Assembly (NCBI GenBank): GCA_002501855.1
Contig: DAOM01000020.1
Span: 3,524-23,671, forward strand
DNA from: Candidatus Nitrosopolaris nunavutensis
Lineage (GTDB): Archaea > Thermoproteota > Nitrososphaeria > Nitrososphaerales > Nitrososphaeraceae
Direction of reading: 5' to 3'
DNA: 20,148 nucleotides
Shown: piece after piece, positions 7,526-14,334 of the stretch
Layout of the letters: the number at the start of each line of letters is the position of its first letter
How positions within the stretch are numbered: position 1 is the first letter of the stretch
Notes under the pieces: generated by a model
Databases searched by the model: none
Told to the model about the DNA's origin: nothing
Seen by the model: the letters and a program-made list of their open reading frames with translations, nothing else
Program-made: the position numbers and the translations under genes

Positions 7526-8827
7526 ATGGCCACAGTTCCAGGAGAATTTCGATTTGGCAATTTCCTTGCAAGCATTATATGGCTAATATTAATTGTTATT
7601 GTAGTACTCACACTCGTAATTCTCCCTCTGACGTTTATAGTACTGTTCTACGTGCCACTTCCTCCTGTAAACGGAGAAGTATTAACGCCTTACCTTTTTC
7701 TATCAATGGTTGTGGATCCGACTCGAACTCTGCCTATTGTAAAGTACCTGATTCACACTACACCCTTCAAGGTTGTAGTATTTCCGGGATTTGTATTTGC
7801 TGCAATCATTGCCGCAGCTACAATATTTGTTGAACGCAAATTTTTGGCTAAAATGCAGCTTAGGGTAGGTCCCTTATATGCTGGAGTGTGGGGTGTAGGT
7901 GAAGGAATTCTCCAATTAGCAGCCGACGGCTTAAAGGTGATTTCCAAAGAGATTCTTATTCCGTCAGGAGCAGATAAGCCAATATTCTGGGCAGCTCCTA
8001 TCGCATTTGTAGCAACCGCAGCAGCAGTCGTAGCATTGATCCCTGTAGCTCCTGGTTGGGTAGTTTCGAATACAAGCGTCGGACTAGTCGCTGTATTCGC
8101 AATACTAGGATTCTTTCCATTAATTGCTTTGCTGTTCTCCTGGGCAAGCAACAGTAAGTATCCATTCATCGGCGGTTTACGCGCGTTGCACCAGATGATA
8201 GCTTTCGAAATCCCTTTCATTCTTTCGGCGCTATCAGTGGTTATTTTGGCTGGCTCTCTCAATCTCACCGATATTGCGAAGTCACAACACCCGTTTTGGT
8301 TTATATTATTTCTTCCAATTAGCGCATTTGTGTTTTTTATTTCTTCGCTAGCCGAACTGGAAAGAGTCCCTTTTGATCTCCCTGAAGCAGAGAGCGAAAT
8401 AGTCGCAGGATGGTTAACCGAAACGTCAGGTATGATTTACGGCTTGATCCAGTTGGGATCTTACCTTAAAGTATATGCGTTATCTGCTTTGTTTGTGATA
8501 TTATTCCTCGGCGGCTGGTCTGGCCCCCAAATCTTCCCTCATCAATTAGGACCTCCTGACGCAATTCCACTAGTCAAAGTGTTGACGCTCCAGGGATTAT
8601 ACAACGCAGTCACAATTAATGCTGTCTTTTGGTTCCTAGTAAAGACGATTGGAATTATCATGTTAATGCTACTCCCGCGTGGTATCAGCCCGAGAATTAG
8701 AATAGATATATTACTCCACACCGGCTGGTATAAGTTGATAGTTTTAGCTTTCGTAAATATGTTCGTAGCACTAGCATTGATTTACGCAGGCATATTAGGA
8801 CCCGGAGGTTCGTTATCAATCCATTGA
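7526..8827 (+). CDS. nuoH: Complex I subunit NuoH
   Basis: This integral membrane subunit connects the quinone chamber to the proton-pumping arm. At 433 residues it is longer than the bacterial protein (about 325), because of an extra N-terminal transmembrane region and loop. The diagnostic motif ERVPFDLPEAESEIVAGW is at about residues 279-296, and about 8-10 hydrophobic helices are visible. The stop TGA overlaps the TTG start of nuoI by four bases. A minus-strand reading frame inside it (7753-8268) is a shadow. Confidence 0.95.
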   Translation: MATVPGEFRFGNFLASIIWLILIVIVVLTLVILPLTFIVLFYVPLPPVNGEVLTPYLFLSMVVDPTRTLPIVKYLIHTTPFKVVVFPGFVFAAIIAAATIFVERKFLAKMQLRVGPLYAGVWGVGEGILQLAADGLKVISKEILIPSGADKPIFWAAPIAFVATAAAVVALIPVAPGWVVSNTSVGLVAVFAILGFFPLIALLFSWASNSKYPFIGGLRALHQMIAFEIPFILSALSVVILAGSLNLTDIAKSQHPFWFILFLPISAFVFFISSLAELERVPFDLPEAESEIVAGWLTETSGMIYGLIQLGSYLKVYALSALFVILFLGGWSGPQIFPHQLGPPDAIPLVKVLTLQGLYNAVTINAVFWFLVKTIGIIMLMLLPRGISPRIRIDILLHTGWYKLIVLAFVNMFVALALIYAGILGPGGSLSIH

Positions 8828-9408
8828 CATCCTCTACATCGTCAACATCCTCCTCGCCTCCTTCATCTTCACACTCACCTTCTTTTCCTTCAAAATCAAA
8901 TACACCAGCAACAACAGCAGCAGGCTTCATAAAGGCTATAGAATCAGGTTCAAAACACCTTCTTATCAAAAGATTCACATTGCGCTATCCAGAACAAAAA
9001 CTCAAGTTCGTTGGCGATGGCTATCAATTCGATCCAAAGCGAGCAGTTGGTATTGCTGGTCTACGGGGCAGACACATTCTATATCATGATAAATGTACCG
9101 GATGTCAGCTCTGTGCAATTACGTGTGAAGGCATTGCAGAAGCCATTGGTATGGTAAAGGTGGACGAACAGTGGAAGCATAACAAGAAAGCCATCATGCC
9201 CCAAATAGACTATGGCAAATGTGTATTTTGTGGGTTATGTGTAGATGCCTGTCCATTCTATGCATTGTTTATGACAAATGACTATGAACTCTCATCATTT
9301 ACGAAGGAACACTTGATTTATACTCCAGCACAATTAGCCATCAAGCCGAAGTATAGCGGTGATGTCGAAATAAAAATTGACGATCATGGTGCTTCACATC
9401 ATGGCTGA
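8824..9408 (+). CDS. nuoI: Complex I subunit NuoI (two 4Fe-4S clusters) with Ser-rich N-terminus
   Basis: This ferredoxin-like peripheral subunit carries clusters N6a and N6b, which wire electrons towards NuoB. The two motifs are complete: C90-C93-C96-C100 (CTGCQLCAITC) and C132-C135-C138-C142 (CVFCGLCVDAC). The TTG start overlaps the nuoH stop. The first about 32 residues are almost all Ser, Thr and Pro, joined to a normal NuoI amphipathic segment (GFIKAIESGSKHLLIKRFTLRYPE). There is no ATG before residue 109. A TTG at residue 52 is possible but would remove the conserved segment. With no nuoEFG nearby, electrons probably enter here from a ferredoxin-like donor; that is inference from archaeal complex I in general. 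Confidence 0.92.
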   Translation: MTSSTSSTSSSPPSSSHSPSFPSKSNTPATTAAGFIKAIESGSKHLLIKRFTLRYPEQKLKFVGDGYQFDPKRAVGIAGLRGRHILYHDKCTGCQLCAITCEGIAEAIGMVKVDEQWKHNKKAIMPQIDYGKCVFCGLCVDACPFYALFMTNDYELSSFTKEHLIYTPAQLAIKPKYSGDVEIKIDDHGASHHG

Positions 9409-9562
9409 TGCTTTATTTATTAGCGTTGCAATCCTGACTATAGGTTCGGCAATAGTTGCTCTTGAAACGCGCTCCGACAGCAGGGCTGATGGTGTCGGAT
9501 TTTTAATGAAGATCGCTTATTGTACTTACACTTCATCTCCTATAGTTTCGCTTAATCCCTAA
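9401..9562 (+). pseudogene. nuoJ: nuoJ, truncated after about 25 codons
   Basis: ATG 9401 overlaps the nuoI stop by eight bases, the normal coupling. The first 25 residues (MADALFISVAILTIGSAIVA then LETRS) form the first transmembrane helix of a NuoJ protein. After about 9475 the reading frame continues to 9562 but no longer resembles NuoJ. NuoJ normally goes on with LVYG-like sequence and four more helices to about 165 residues. I checked both other frames just downstream and saw no continuation, so this is not a simple frameshift. nuoJ's remainder and nuoK, L, M and N are not in the window. It is either a real rearrangement breakpoint or an assembly join. Confidence 0.75.
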
Positions 9563-10387
9563 CTGGCTTTACAGGTACTGAATATAACTTTTTTATAACT
9601 ATGATCCCGATATAATAAGGAATATTGTATAATGCTGGGAGGACCGCGGTTTGGATACCAAAAAATTGTTCTGCGAAAACTGCCACTAGGATATTGTTCA
9701 CGTACGCCATCGCAATAAGACCGTCAATTGCTGCAGTACGATTCCATTCCATTTTGGTGTTCGATTTAGAACTAGTGGTAACCCCTTCAGATGTGGTGCG
9801 ACTTGTAACACCAGTGGTAAATGAAGTCAGTGCGTAACCGACCGTTCCATATATGCCGAATAACAGGAATGCTATTAGGACCATCTCTACAACGAATAAG
9901 GGAGATTCGAAGAAGAAGGTTGAAAATTTTGAAAACAGTGCCATGTTTATTAGCAGTATAAGAATGATCGAAAAGTAAAGGGATTTTTCGGAAACAATTT
10001 CAGCTGTGTTCGGGGCAAATTTCTTTGTAAACCATCCTGCGAGCAAAGGGATGAACAAGGCTACCGCAAGCAATACTATCATATGTATAACGGGTATAGA
10101 GAAGTGTGAGCCAAACAGTATATTCACGACACAAATGGCACGGCTATCGACGTGACTATAATCAGTCCCACAATTAGAGGCAACTCACTGCCCACAAAAT
10201 TTGCCACGAACGGCGCTCCAAGTCTGGTAGAGATCCCAGATAACAAGAGCACTGACAATGCCATTGGTGGGTAAACGACGGTTGTAGCGGCGTACAATGC
10301 TAGCGGCAAAACCACCAATTTAGTCAATGATAACAGCGCAATCTGTTTTGCATGAACAAAAGCCGAAATAAGCTTTGAAGTATTTAA
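9552..10387 (-). pseudogene. Bile acid:sodium symporter family (SBF) transporter, frameshifted and 5'-truncated
   Basis: Two abutting minus-strand frames together read as one SBF/BASS-like membrane transporter. The N-terminal part (10387 down to 10124) has the helices LTKLVVLPLALYAATTVVYP and LSGISTRLGAPFVANFVG, ending VPFVS-stop. The C-terminal part (from 10127 to 9552) continues at once with NILFGSHFSIPVIHM and contains the conserved MAYVNNILVAVFAEQFFG and ALYNIPYYIGI. The two frames differ by one base at 10124-10127 (GTGA), consistent with a single-base deletion. The first helix and the expected start are missing; the open frame runs back to 10525, but its first about 45 residues are not family-like. 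Between the halves of the C-terminal part lies a Ser/Thr-rich loop. A coupled split protein is possible but less likely. Confidence 0.7.
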
Positions 10388-10608
10388 CTGGGCCTCAGCA
10401 GGTAGGCAAGTTTTTTGTAAGACCACTTTCAACACGGAAACGAAGAAAACACCCTTACGACTTGGAGGAAGAAGACAAGGAGATCCTAGCAAGCCGATTT
10501 GGATCTTCAGGTCATGGGGTTTCATTAGTGGAGAGTCGAGAATTTACATACGACACTCAGGGAGGCTGGCATATCTCCAAATATCGGCTGACTCAATTCA
10601 TGAATTGA
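10375..10608 (+). CDS. Unidentified coding-like fragment
   Basis: The frame opens at TTG 10375 and gives 77 residues; the part after about residue 20 is charged and protein-like (KRRKHPYDLEEEDKEILASR, later TYDTQGGWHISKYRL). It overlaps, antiparallel, the non-conserved 5' extension of the SBF pseudogene, which is exactly where that transporter stops looking like its family. I do not recognise it. No TATA box or Shine-Dalgarno motif is evident. It may be the C-terminal remnant of a larger gene cut at the same junction, or a small orphan gene. Confidence 0.35.
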   Translation: MKYLTGPQQVGKFFVRPLSTRKRRKHPYDLEEEDKEILASRFGSSGHGVSLVESREFTYDTQGGWHISKYRLTQFMN

Positions 10609-10815
10609 TGAGCTTTCTAGCCGGACTCTAACACTAACGTTAATTTTCTTATCCATAATCTCCAGTTTATAGGTACCGCTTGTTTTTTAATCTAAAGTCA
10701 ATTTGTTACAGCACATTGCAAGTTGCAATATATTTAGCTGCCTCATTTAGATTCTGATGTATGTCATAAGCGTCCCAGGTTGCTCAATGGAGAGAGATCG
10801 TGGGTGGATATTAGG
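10609..10815. other. Intergenic region with palindrome and promoter-like element
   Basis: No established gene is present. The notable content is the perfect ATTGCAA-G-TTGCAAT palindrome at 10715-10729, running directly into an AT-rich TATA-like element and, 20-30 bases further on, a 20-codon open frame. Confidence 0.5.
10715..10736 (+). promoter_or_regulatory. Palindromic operator candidate overlapping a TATA-like box
   Basis: ATTGCAA, one base, then TTGCAAT is a perfect two-fold palindrome (10715-10729), and the overlapping ATATATTT (10728-10735) is TATA-like. The predicted plus-strand start site is about 10757, where an ATG opens a 20-codon frame. A dimeric helix-turn-helix regulator binding the palindrome would block TBP binding. 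The regulator is unknown. Confidence 0.35.
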
Positions 10816-10819
10816 CTAG
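10757..10819 (+). CDS. Possible 20-codon leaderless mini-ORF
   Basis: The ATG at 10757 lies at the predicted transcription start of the TATA-like box at 10728-10735. The frame runs 20 codons (MYVISVPGCSMERD... ending WILG) to a TAG at 10817-10819, running tail to tail into the zinc-ribbon gene. The peptide has no recognised family. The start-site geometry is the only support, and a chance frame of this length is common. Confidence 0.15.
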   Translation: MYVISVPGCSMERDRGWILG

Positions 10820-11337
10820 CGTAAATCATTTTCCTGATTATTGCCGCAGGTACCGCAGAATTTGGCACGGATCGGAAGTATCGCTCTGCATTCTTTGCAG
10901 GTCTTGGATGGTGTAATTGTCGAGGGACTACCGATCTCCATTTTTCTGGAAAGCAACGCCTCATTGTTCTGAGATTCCGGCACAGAATACTCTTGCCCTA
11001 CGGTGCCGACAGAAGATAGAAAACTGCCAATCCCGAAGCCGGCAGTTTGGGACGCCGAAGACGAAGATGCGGCTCCCCCACTAGCATCTTTTATACTTGT
11101 GCCCTTTTCCAACGCAGACCTCAGTTCCAAAATTACCCTATTCATAAGGAAAGTCAGAGCTGAGATCGTGACCACGTAATTGAGAATTTTAGAAAAGAAA
11201 TCCTTTTCATTGATCTTTTCCTCTTTGTATAGATTCGTTATATCGATAAATGAACGGTGATGATCCTGAGTTTCGTTCATTAGCTGTTTTAGCTTTTCGC
11301 TCAGGGTTCCGAGGACATCTACACCAAAAGGCATCAT
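10816..11337 (-). CDS. Zinc-ribbon hypothetical protein
   Basis: This protein of 173 residues has three parts. An N-terminal region of about 75 residues is predicted helical with a hydrophobic segment (about 51-73). A Gly/Ser/Ala-rich linker covers about 85-115. A C-terminal zinc ribbon has C147-x2-C150 and C161-x2-C164 (CKECRAILPIRAKFCGTCG). Such double-CxxC ribbons bind one zinc and often mediate protein or nucleic-acid contacts. The function is unknown. ATG 11337 is favoured because the TATA element at 11361-11370 predicts a transcript starting at about 11338; a second ATG follows directly. The gene stands alone. Confidence 0.75.
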   Translation of the reverse strand: MMPFGVDVLGTLSEKLKQLMNETQDHHRSFIDITNLYKEEKINEKDFFSKILNYVVTISALTFLMNRVILELRSALEKGTSIKDASGGAASSSSASQTAGFGIGSFLSSVGTVGQEYSVPESQNNEALLSRKMEIGSPSTITPSKTCKECRAILPIRAKFCGTCGNNQENDLR

Positions 11338-11360
11338 AGAAAATGTTATGCAAAGCGACT

Positions 11361-11370
11361 ATTAAAATTA
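11361..11370 (-). promoter_or_regulatory. TATA box for the zinc-ribbon gene
   Basis: Read on the minus strand this is TAATTTTAAT, about 27 bases before the predicted start near 11338, one base from the ATG at 11337. This geometry implies a leaderless transcript. Confidence 0.5.
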
Positions 11371-11437
11371 GAACATCTTGTTATTCTTTTATTAGTAACT
11401 CAACTGTACAACCTATTAGTAAATAGTAGCAATTTTT

Positions 11438-11833
11438 TTACGTCTTCGCAACTCCTCTCTTGTCTTTCCGCTTTTTTTGCCACTCTAATCGTCTTGAATT
11501 AAGTGATTCAAAATTTTCGTAGATATGAGGTCTGTGGTTTCGCATGCCCTCCACGATCACTCTGCACTTCTCCCAAAATGGGGCAGGGTTGAAAACGTCG
11601 AAATAAAGCTTTTGATCTATTAATCTAGAATTTACGAGAACCCCTGACAACTCAAAAAAGCCACAGACCGTTGTGAAATGACACCTCGAACTTGAGGCCC
11701 CTGCATACTTTTGATCATATTCTTCGTAGCTACCGGCATCTAGATCCTCCAGAAACCAAAGCACGGAATCTCTGTGCCGATCATATATTTCGTACATCTT
11801 AAGCAATGTTTCGACATTTTTAGTGGGGCTCAA
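11438..11833 (-). CDS. DUF4760-like hypothetical protein
   Basis: This is a 131-residue soluble protein rich in aromatic and charged residues. The central part (FFELSGVLVNSRLIDQKLYF then FWEKCRVIVEGMR) resembles the DUF4760 pattern of a short helical protein, but the match is from memory and its role is unknown. The C-terminus is strongly basic (RRLEWQKKRKDKRG). An in-frame stop lies directly before the TTG at 11833, so the start is that TTG or the ATG at codon 13. The TATA element at 11857-11866 predicts a start site at 11834, which favours the TTG as a leaderless start. Confidence 0.65.
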   Translation of the reverse strand: MSPTKNVETLLKMYEIYDRHRDSVLWFLEDLDAGSYEEYDQKYAGASSSRCHFTTVCGFFELSGVLVNSRLIDQKLYFDVFNPAPFWEKCRVIVEGMRNHRPHIYENFESLNSRRLEWQKKRKDKRGVAKT

Positions 11834-11856
11834 TCAAGAGATCATTCTAACGCTAG

Positions 11857-11866
11857 TAATAAAATC
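11857..11866 (-). promoter_or_regulatory. TATA box for the DUF4760-like gene
   Basis: GATTTTATTA on the minus strand is centred about 27 bases before 11834, immediately beside the TTG start at 11833. It supports leaderless initiation. Confidence 0.5.
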
Positions 11867-11944
11867 TTCTGCCTGATTGGTAGTTTGTGTAATACAGACG
11901 GCTAAGGAGTACCAAATTCATCCTGTAATAAGGAGTTCGTTGAT

Positions 11945-12019
11945 ATGCAGATGGTGTGGACACAACAATTCGACTGGACATGGGAATATGGGGTGAAAGA
12001 GAGAGACATAAGAATTTGA
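11945..12019 (+). CDS. Possible Trp-rich mini-ORF upstream of the HhH-like gene
   Basis: The ATG at 11945 is preceded by AGGAG (11931-11935), nine bases away, a good Shine-Dalgarno arrangement. The 24-codon frame contains three tryptophans (positions 5, 11 and 13) and ends at TGA 12017-12019, just ahead of the promoter for the gene at 12060. No promoter for it is obvious. It may be a real microprotein or chance. Confidence 0.25.
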   Translation: MQMVWTQQFDWTWEYGVKERDIRI

Positions 12020-12022
12020 AGT

Positions 12023-12034
12023 AAATATTAAATA
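12023..12034 (+). promoter_or_regulatory. TATA box for the HhH-like gene
   Basis: AAATATTAAATA lies about 30 bases before the ATG at 12060 and predicts a start site within a few bases of it, so a leaderless or near-leaderless transcript is expected. Confidence 0.5.
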
Positions 12035-12059
12035 GAATAAATGTATATGTAACTGTGAC

Positions 12060-12260
12060 ATGGAATCAGGCATTCAGCAATTAGAAATAGCTCCTGGCCT
12101 GAAAGAGTCGTTGCTAAGAGCTGGGTTAACTATAGAGTCTATTGTGTTGGAGGGTCCAGGCGCTGTTTCGGCTGCATTAGGAATCGAGCCATACGTCGCA
12201 AAGATAATTTATGATGCGGCAAAAAAAATAGCAACGGAAAGTTCTATGGTGGCATCATAG
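12060..12260 (+). CDS. Small helix-hairpin-helix-like protein
   Basis: This 66-residue protein consists almost entirely of one helical domain: PGLKESLLRAGLTIESIVLE, then GPGAVSAALGIEPYVAKII and DAAKKI. The pattern resembles the helix-hairpin-helix repeat at the N-terminus of RadA-type recombinases and similar DNA-binding modules, where a glycine hairpin contacts the backbone of DNA. A stand-alone copy could be a DNA-binding accessory factor, but the glycine hairpin is imperfect, so DNA binding is inference. It has its own TATA box and no operon partner. Confidence 0.65.
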   Translation: MESGIQQLEIAPGLKESLLRAGLTIESIVLEGPGAVSAALGIEPYVAKIIYDAAKKIATESSMVAS

Positions 12261-12657
12261 CAGGCTCACTCACTATGATAATCCAAAAAAAAGTAAATTA
12301 GTATGGCTCATGTCAGCCCAAGCAACTGCCGTCGCATTCCCAGTCCCAGTACGTTCACCATGCTCCGTTCATTTCTTTGAATAAAAATAACCTTCTCCAT
12401 GATATTGTTTATCTTATTTCTGTCTCCGAGGACGCGTATTACTCTTAAATCTACCGCCCCTATATCGTAGACTGGAAATGCTAAATAGTCACTTGTTATT
12501 TTACCATATTGTACCTATCTCATTACCAGTACTTGAGATAATAAAGTCCAGATAGGTCTGGTTCATCGACCATTGATATGGGTTCAAAAAGAAAGAATTG
12601 ATAAAACCGCTTTTCCGATGAATGCATCTATAAATTAGAACATAGCAACTGCGACCA
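12261..12657. other. Intergenic region with a possible minus-strand gene remnant
   Basis: No intact gene is found. On the minus strand 12514 down to 12308 is an uninterrupted frame of about 68 codons that reads like protein (DYLAFPVYDIGAVDLRV, later IMEKVIFIQRNERSM) but lacks a usable start codon before an internal ATG. It may be a decayed gene. A further minus-strand frame at 12501-12689 looks like chance. Confidence 0.3.
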
Positions 12658-12666
12658 GGATAAAAC
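12658..12666 (+). promoter_or_regulatory. TATA box for the EamA transporter gene
   Basis: GGATAAAAC is centred about 27 bases before the ATG at 12690, so the mRNA is likely leaderless. A second TATA-like run (CTATAAATT, near 12629-12637) lies further upstream and would give a leader of about 30 bases. Confidence 0.4.
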
Positions 12667-12689
12667 AGTTTGGATCCATTTTTTATCAT

Positions 12690-13628
12690 ATGTTACATCA
12701 TAGCATGCAATTGATAGGAAAATCCTGGATAGTCTTCATTCAGGCGATAATACTCTCAATTGAATCGGTGATCGTGGAATTTCTAACCGAAATCCCTGGT
12801 ATATCTTCTCTCCTGGTGGCAGGCATAAGCATCCCCATCGCGGGCGCAATCCTGCTAATGGCGCGAACTGTTTTTTTAAACAAGGAACTGACCGTATTCA
12901 AATCATGGAAATTATTGCTTAGTGGCTCGATATTCTTGGCAGCGGCAGTATTTTTGTGGTACGATTCTGTGACCAAAGTCGGAGCATCAAAAGAGGGTCT
13001 TTTAGCTGGGCCACTAGAGACTGTAGTTGTATTAATTCTTGCATGGTTCTTCCTAAAGGAAAAGTTGCGAAAAATGCAGCTTATAGGTGTTACCATCGCC
13101 CTATCAGGATTCTTAGCTACTGTCTTAAGTAGTTCTTTACAGCTGAATTTGCAATTATCGACTTCTTTGACATTCGGTGACTTCGAAGCAATAATTTCAG
13201 CTATCGCTTTCGCTGCAGGAGTAATATTCATGACCAAGTTGGTTGAAAGACACAGTTCCAGTGAAGTATCTGGTGCTTCGCTTTTGATCTCTGGCCTAAT
13301 CTTGACCGCGATTCTCATTCTATGTCCGTCTTCAACATTACATCCCGGAGTTAAGGATTGGATATTTTTGGCCTTATTCTCTCTGGTACCGCTGGCTGGT
13401 GCACTGCTATATGTGGTAGGGCTCAACAGGATAGGAGCTTCGCTAACCTCCACCATAGCATCTTCTAATATCCTGTTTACCCTGTTCTTCCAACTTCTCT
13501 TCCGTGGAATTGGAATTAGAACCAACATCCCAGAAAATATTCTGCTAGCGGTCGTAGGAGGTGCTTTGGGAGTTTTCGGAATCTATTTGATTCATGTAGA
13601 AAATGATCTTTTATTTCGTAAGATTTAG
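12690..13628 (+). CDS. EamA/DMT-superfamily membrane transporter
   Basis: This 312-residue integral membrane protein has about ten hydrophobic helices arranged as two EamA repeats. The first repeat ends with the typical LAWFFLKEKLRKMQLIGVTI segment, and the second contains LVPLAGALLYVVGLNRIGAS followed by the helix pair at the C-terminus. Members of this superfamily export or import amino acids, nucleotide sugars and other small metabolites; the substrate is not deducible. The long antisense frame (12740-13528) is a shadow of the hydrophobic codons. It stands alone with its own promoter. Confidence 0.88.
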   Translation: MLHHSMQLIGKSWIVFIQAIILSIESVIVEFLTEIPGISSLLVAGISIPIAGAILLMARTVFLNKELTVFKSWKLLLSGSIFLAAAVFLWYDSVTKVGASKEGLLAGPLETVVVLILAWFFLKEKLRKMQLIGVTIALSGFLATVLSSSLQLNLQLSTSLTFGDFEAIISAIAFAAGVIFMTKLVERHSSSEVSGASLLISGLILTAILILCPSSTLHPGVKDWIFLALFSLVPLAGALLYVVGLNRIGASLTSTIASSNILFTLFFQLLFRGIGIRTNIPENILLAVVGGALGVFGIYLIHVENDLLFRKI

Positions 13629-14298
13629 CACTTTACGCTATGTATTAGTATAGAGGAATCCGACTGAAATACAGAAATATATTTTAGACTTATATCTACA
13701 TCTTTGTGCAATAAGCCTACGTAAATCGGATAGTGCTAGTTTGTTTTGGAATGATCAGCCGAATCTGTGGTTTTCATCCACGATACCGTTTTTGCTGATC
13801 TAATGTCCGACTGTCATCTTATTTTTGCCTTGCACAAAAAATAGGAATTCGAATAGGTTATAATGAATCCTATCTGTCAATCCGGCTAGTATGCCAAAGT
13901 CCATTGTTCAGAGCTAACCGTTTTGCAAACGAGGCTTATTAGTCGCTGAAAGTACTTCGAGTGTTACAGAACAAAAAGGTAAAAAAGCTCCTGCCAGCCA
14001 AAATCTAAAATGCAGTAGATCTGGCAATTTCGTCCAAAAAATGTTCAAAGATAGTCTCACCTTCGAATGAATAGGATTATCAGGTGCAAACTCTTGAAAG
14101 TGTCGCGAGTGTTCTGTTATAAGACTCGATCGAGTTCCATCGAGTACATCAACGTCGTCCAAGCCGAAGACTAAGTGGCTTGAATAGGAAGTGAAAAAAC
14201 CAATAGCTTTTGAAGCAAAAAAAGTTATGTCTGCATTGTCATAATTGTTGTTTACAGGATTATAATAAAACAATTTACTACTGCCAAGAATCATTTTA
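13629..14298. other. Long intergenic region with a nested hairpin
   Basis: About 670 bases lack a convincing gene. A minus-strand frame covers 13914-14432, but it runs through the promoter and start of the plus-strand surface protein gene and resembles no family I know. A nested inverted repeat lies at 13753-13800, and AT-rich promoter-like runs occur near 13674-13700 and 14259-14268. Confidence 0.45.
13753..13800. repeat. Nested inverted repeat
   Basis: The outer arms GATCAGC (13753-13759) and GCTGATC (13794-13800) are perfect complements. They enclose an inner stem-loop, GTGG (13767-13770) with CCAC (13778-13781). The fold could be an RNA element or the 3' end of the transporter transcript; no U-tract directly follows. 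Confidence 0.4.
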
Positions 14299-14306
14299 CT
14301 TTTATC
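14299..14306 (+). promoter_or_regulatory. TATA box for the Ig-like surface protein gene
   Basis: CTTTTATC predicts a start site near 14330, about five bases before the ATG at 14335. A second candidate (TATAATAAAA, 14261-14270) would give a leader of about 45 bases. Confidence 0.4.
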
Positions 14307-14334
14307 GTTTGTTACCTTTACTTTCATCAATATC

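Noticed and set aside
7753..8268. Minus-strand 171-codon frame
   Set aside because: It is antisense to the conserved core of nuoH and Ala/Thr-rich in the way expected of a membrane gene's shadow.
8697..8978. Minus-strand frame with an acidic Glu/Asp-rich stretch
   Set aside because: The acidic run is the reverse complement of the Ser-rich repeat in nuoI.
12740..13528. Long minus-strand open frame of 262 codons
   Set aside because: It lies wholly antisense to the EamA transporter, whose repeats and helices are clear, and its product has no recognisable pattern.
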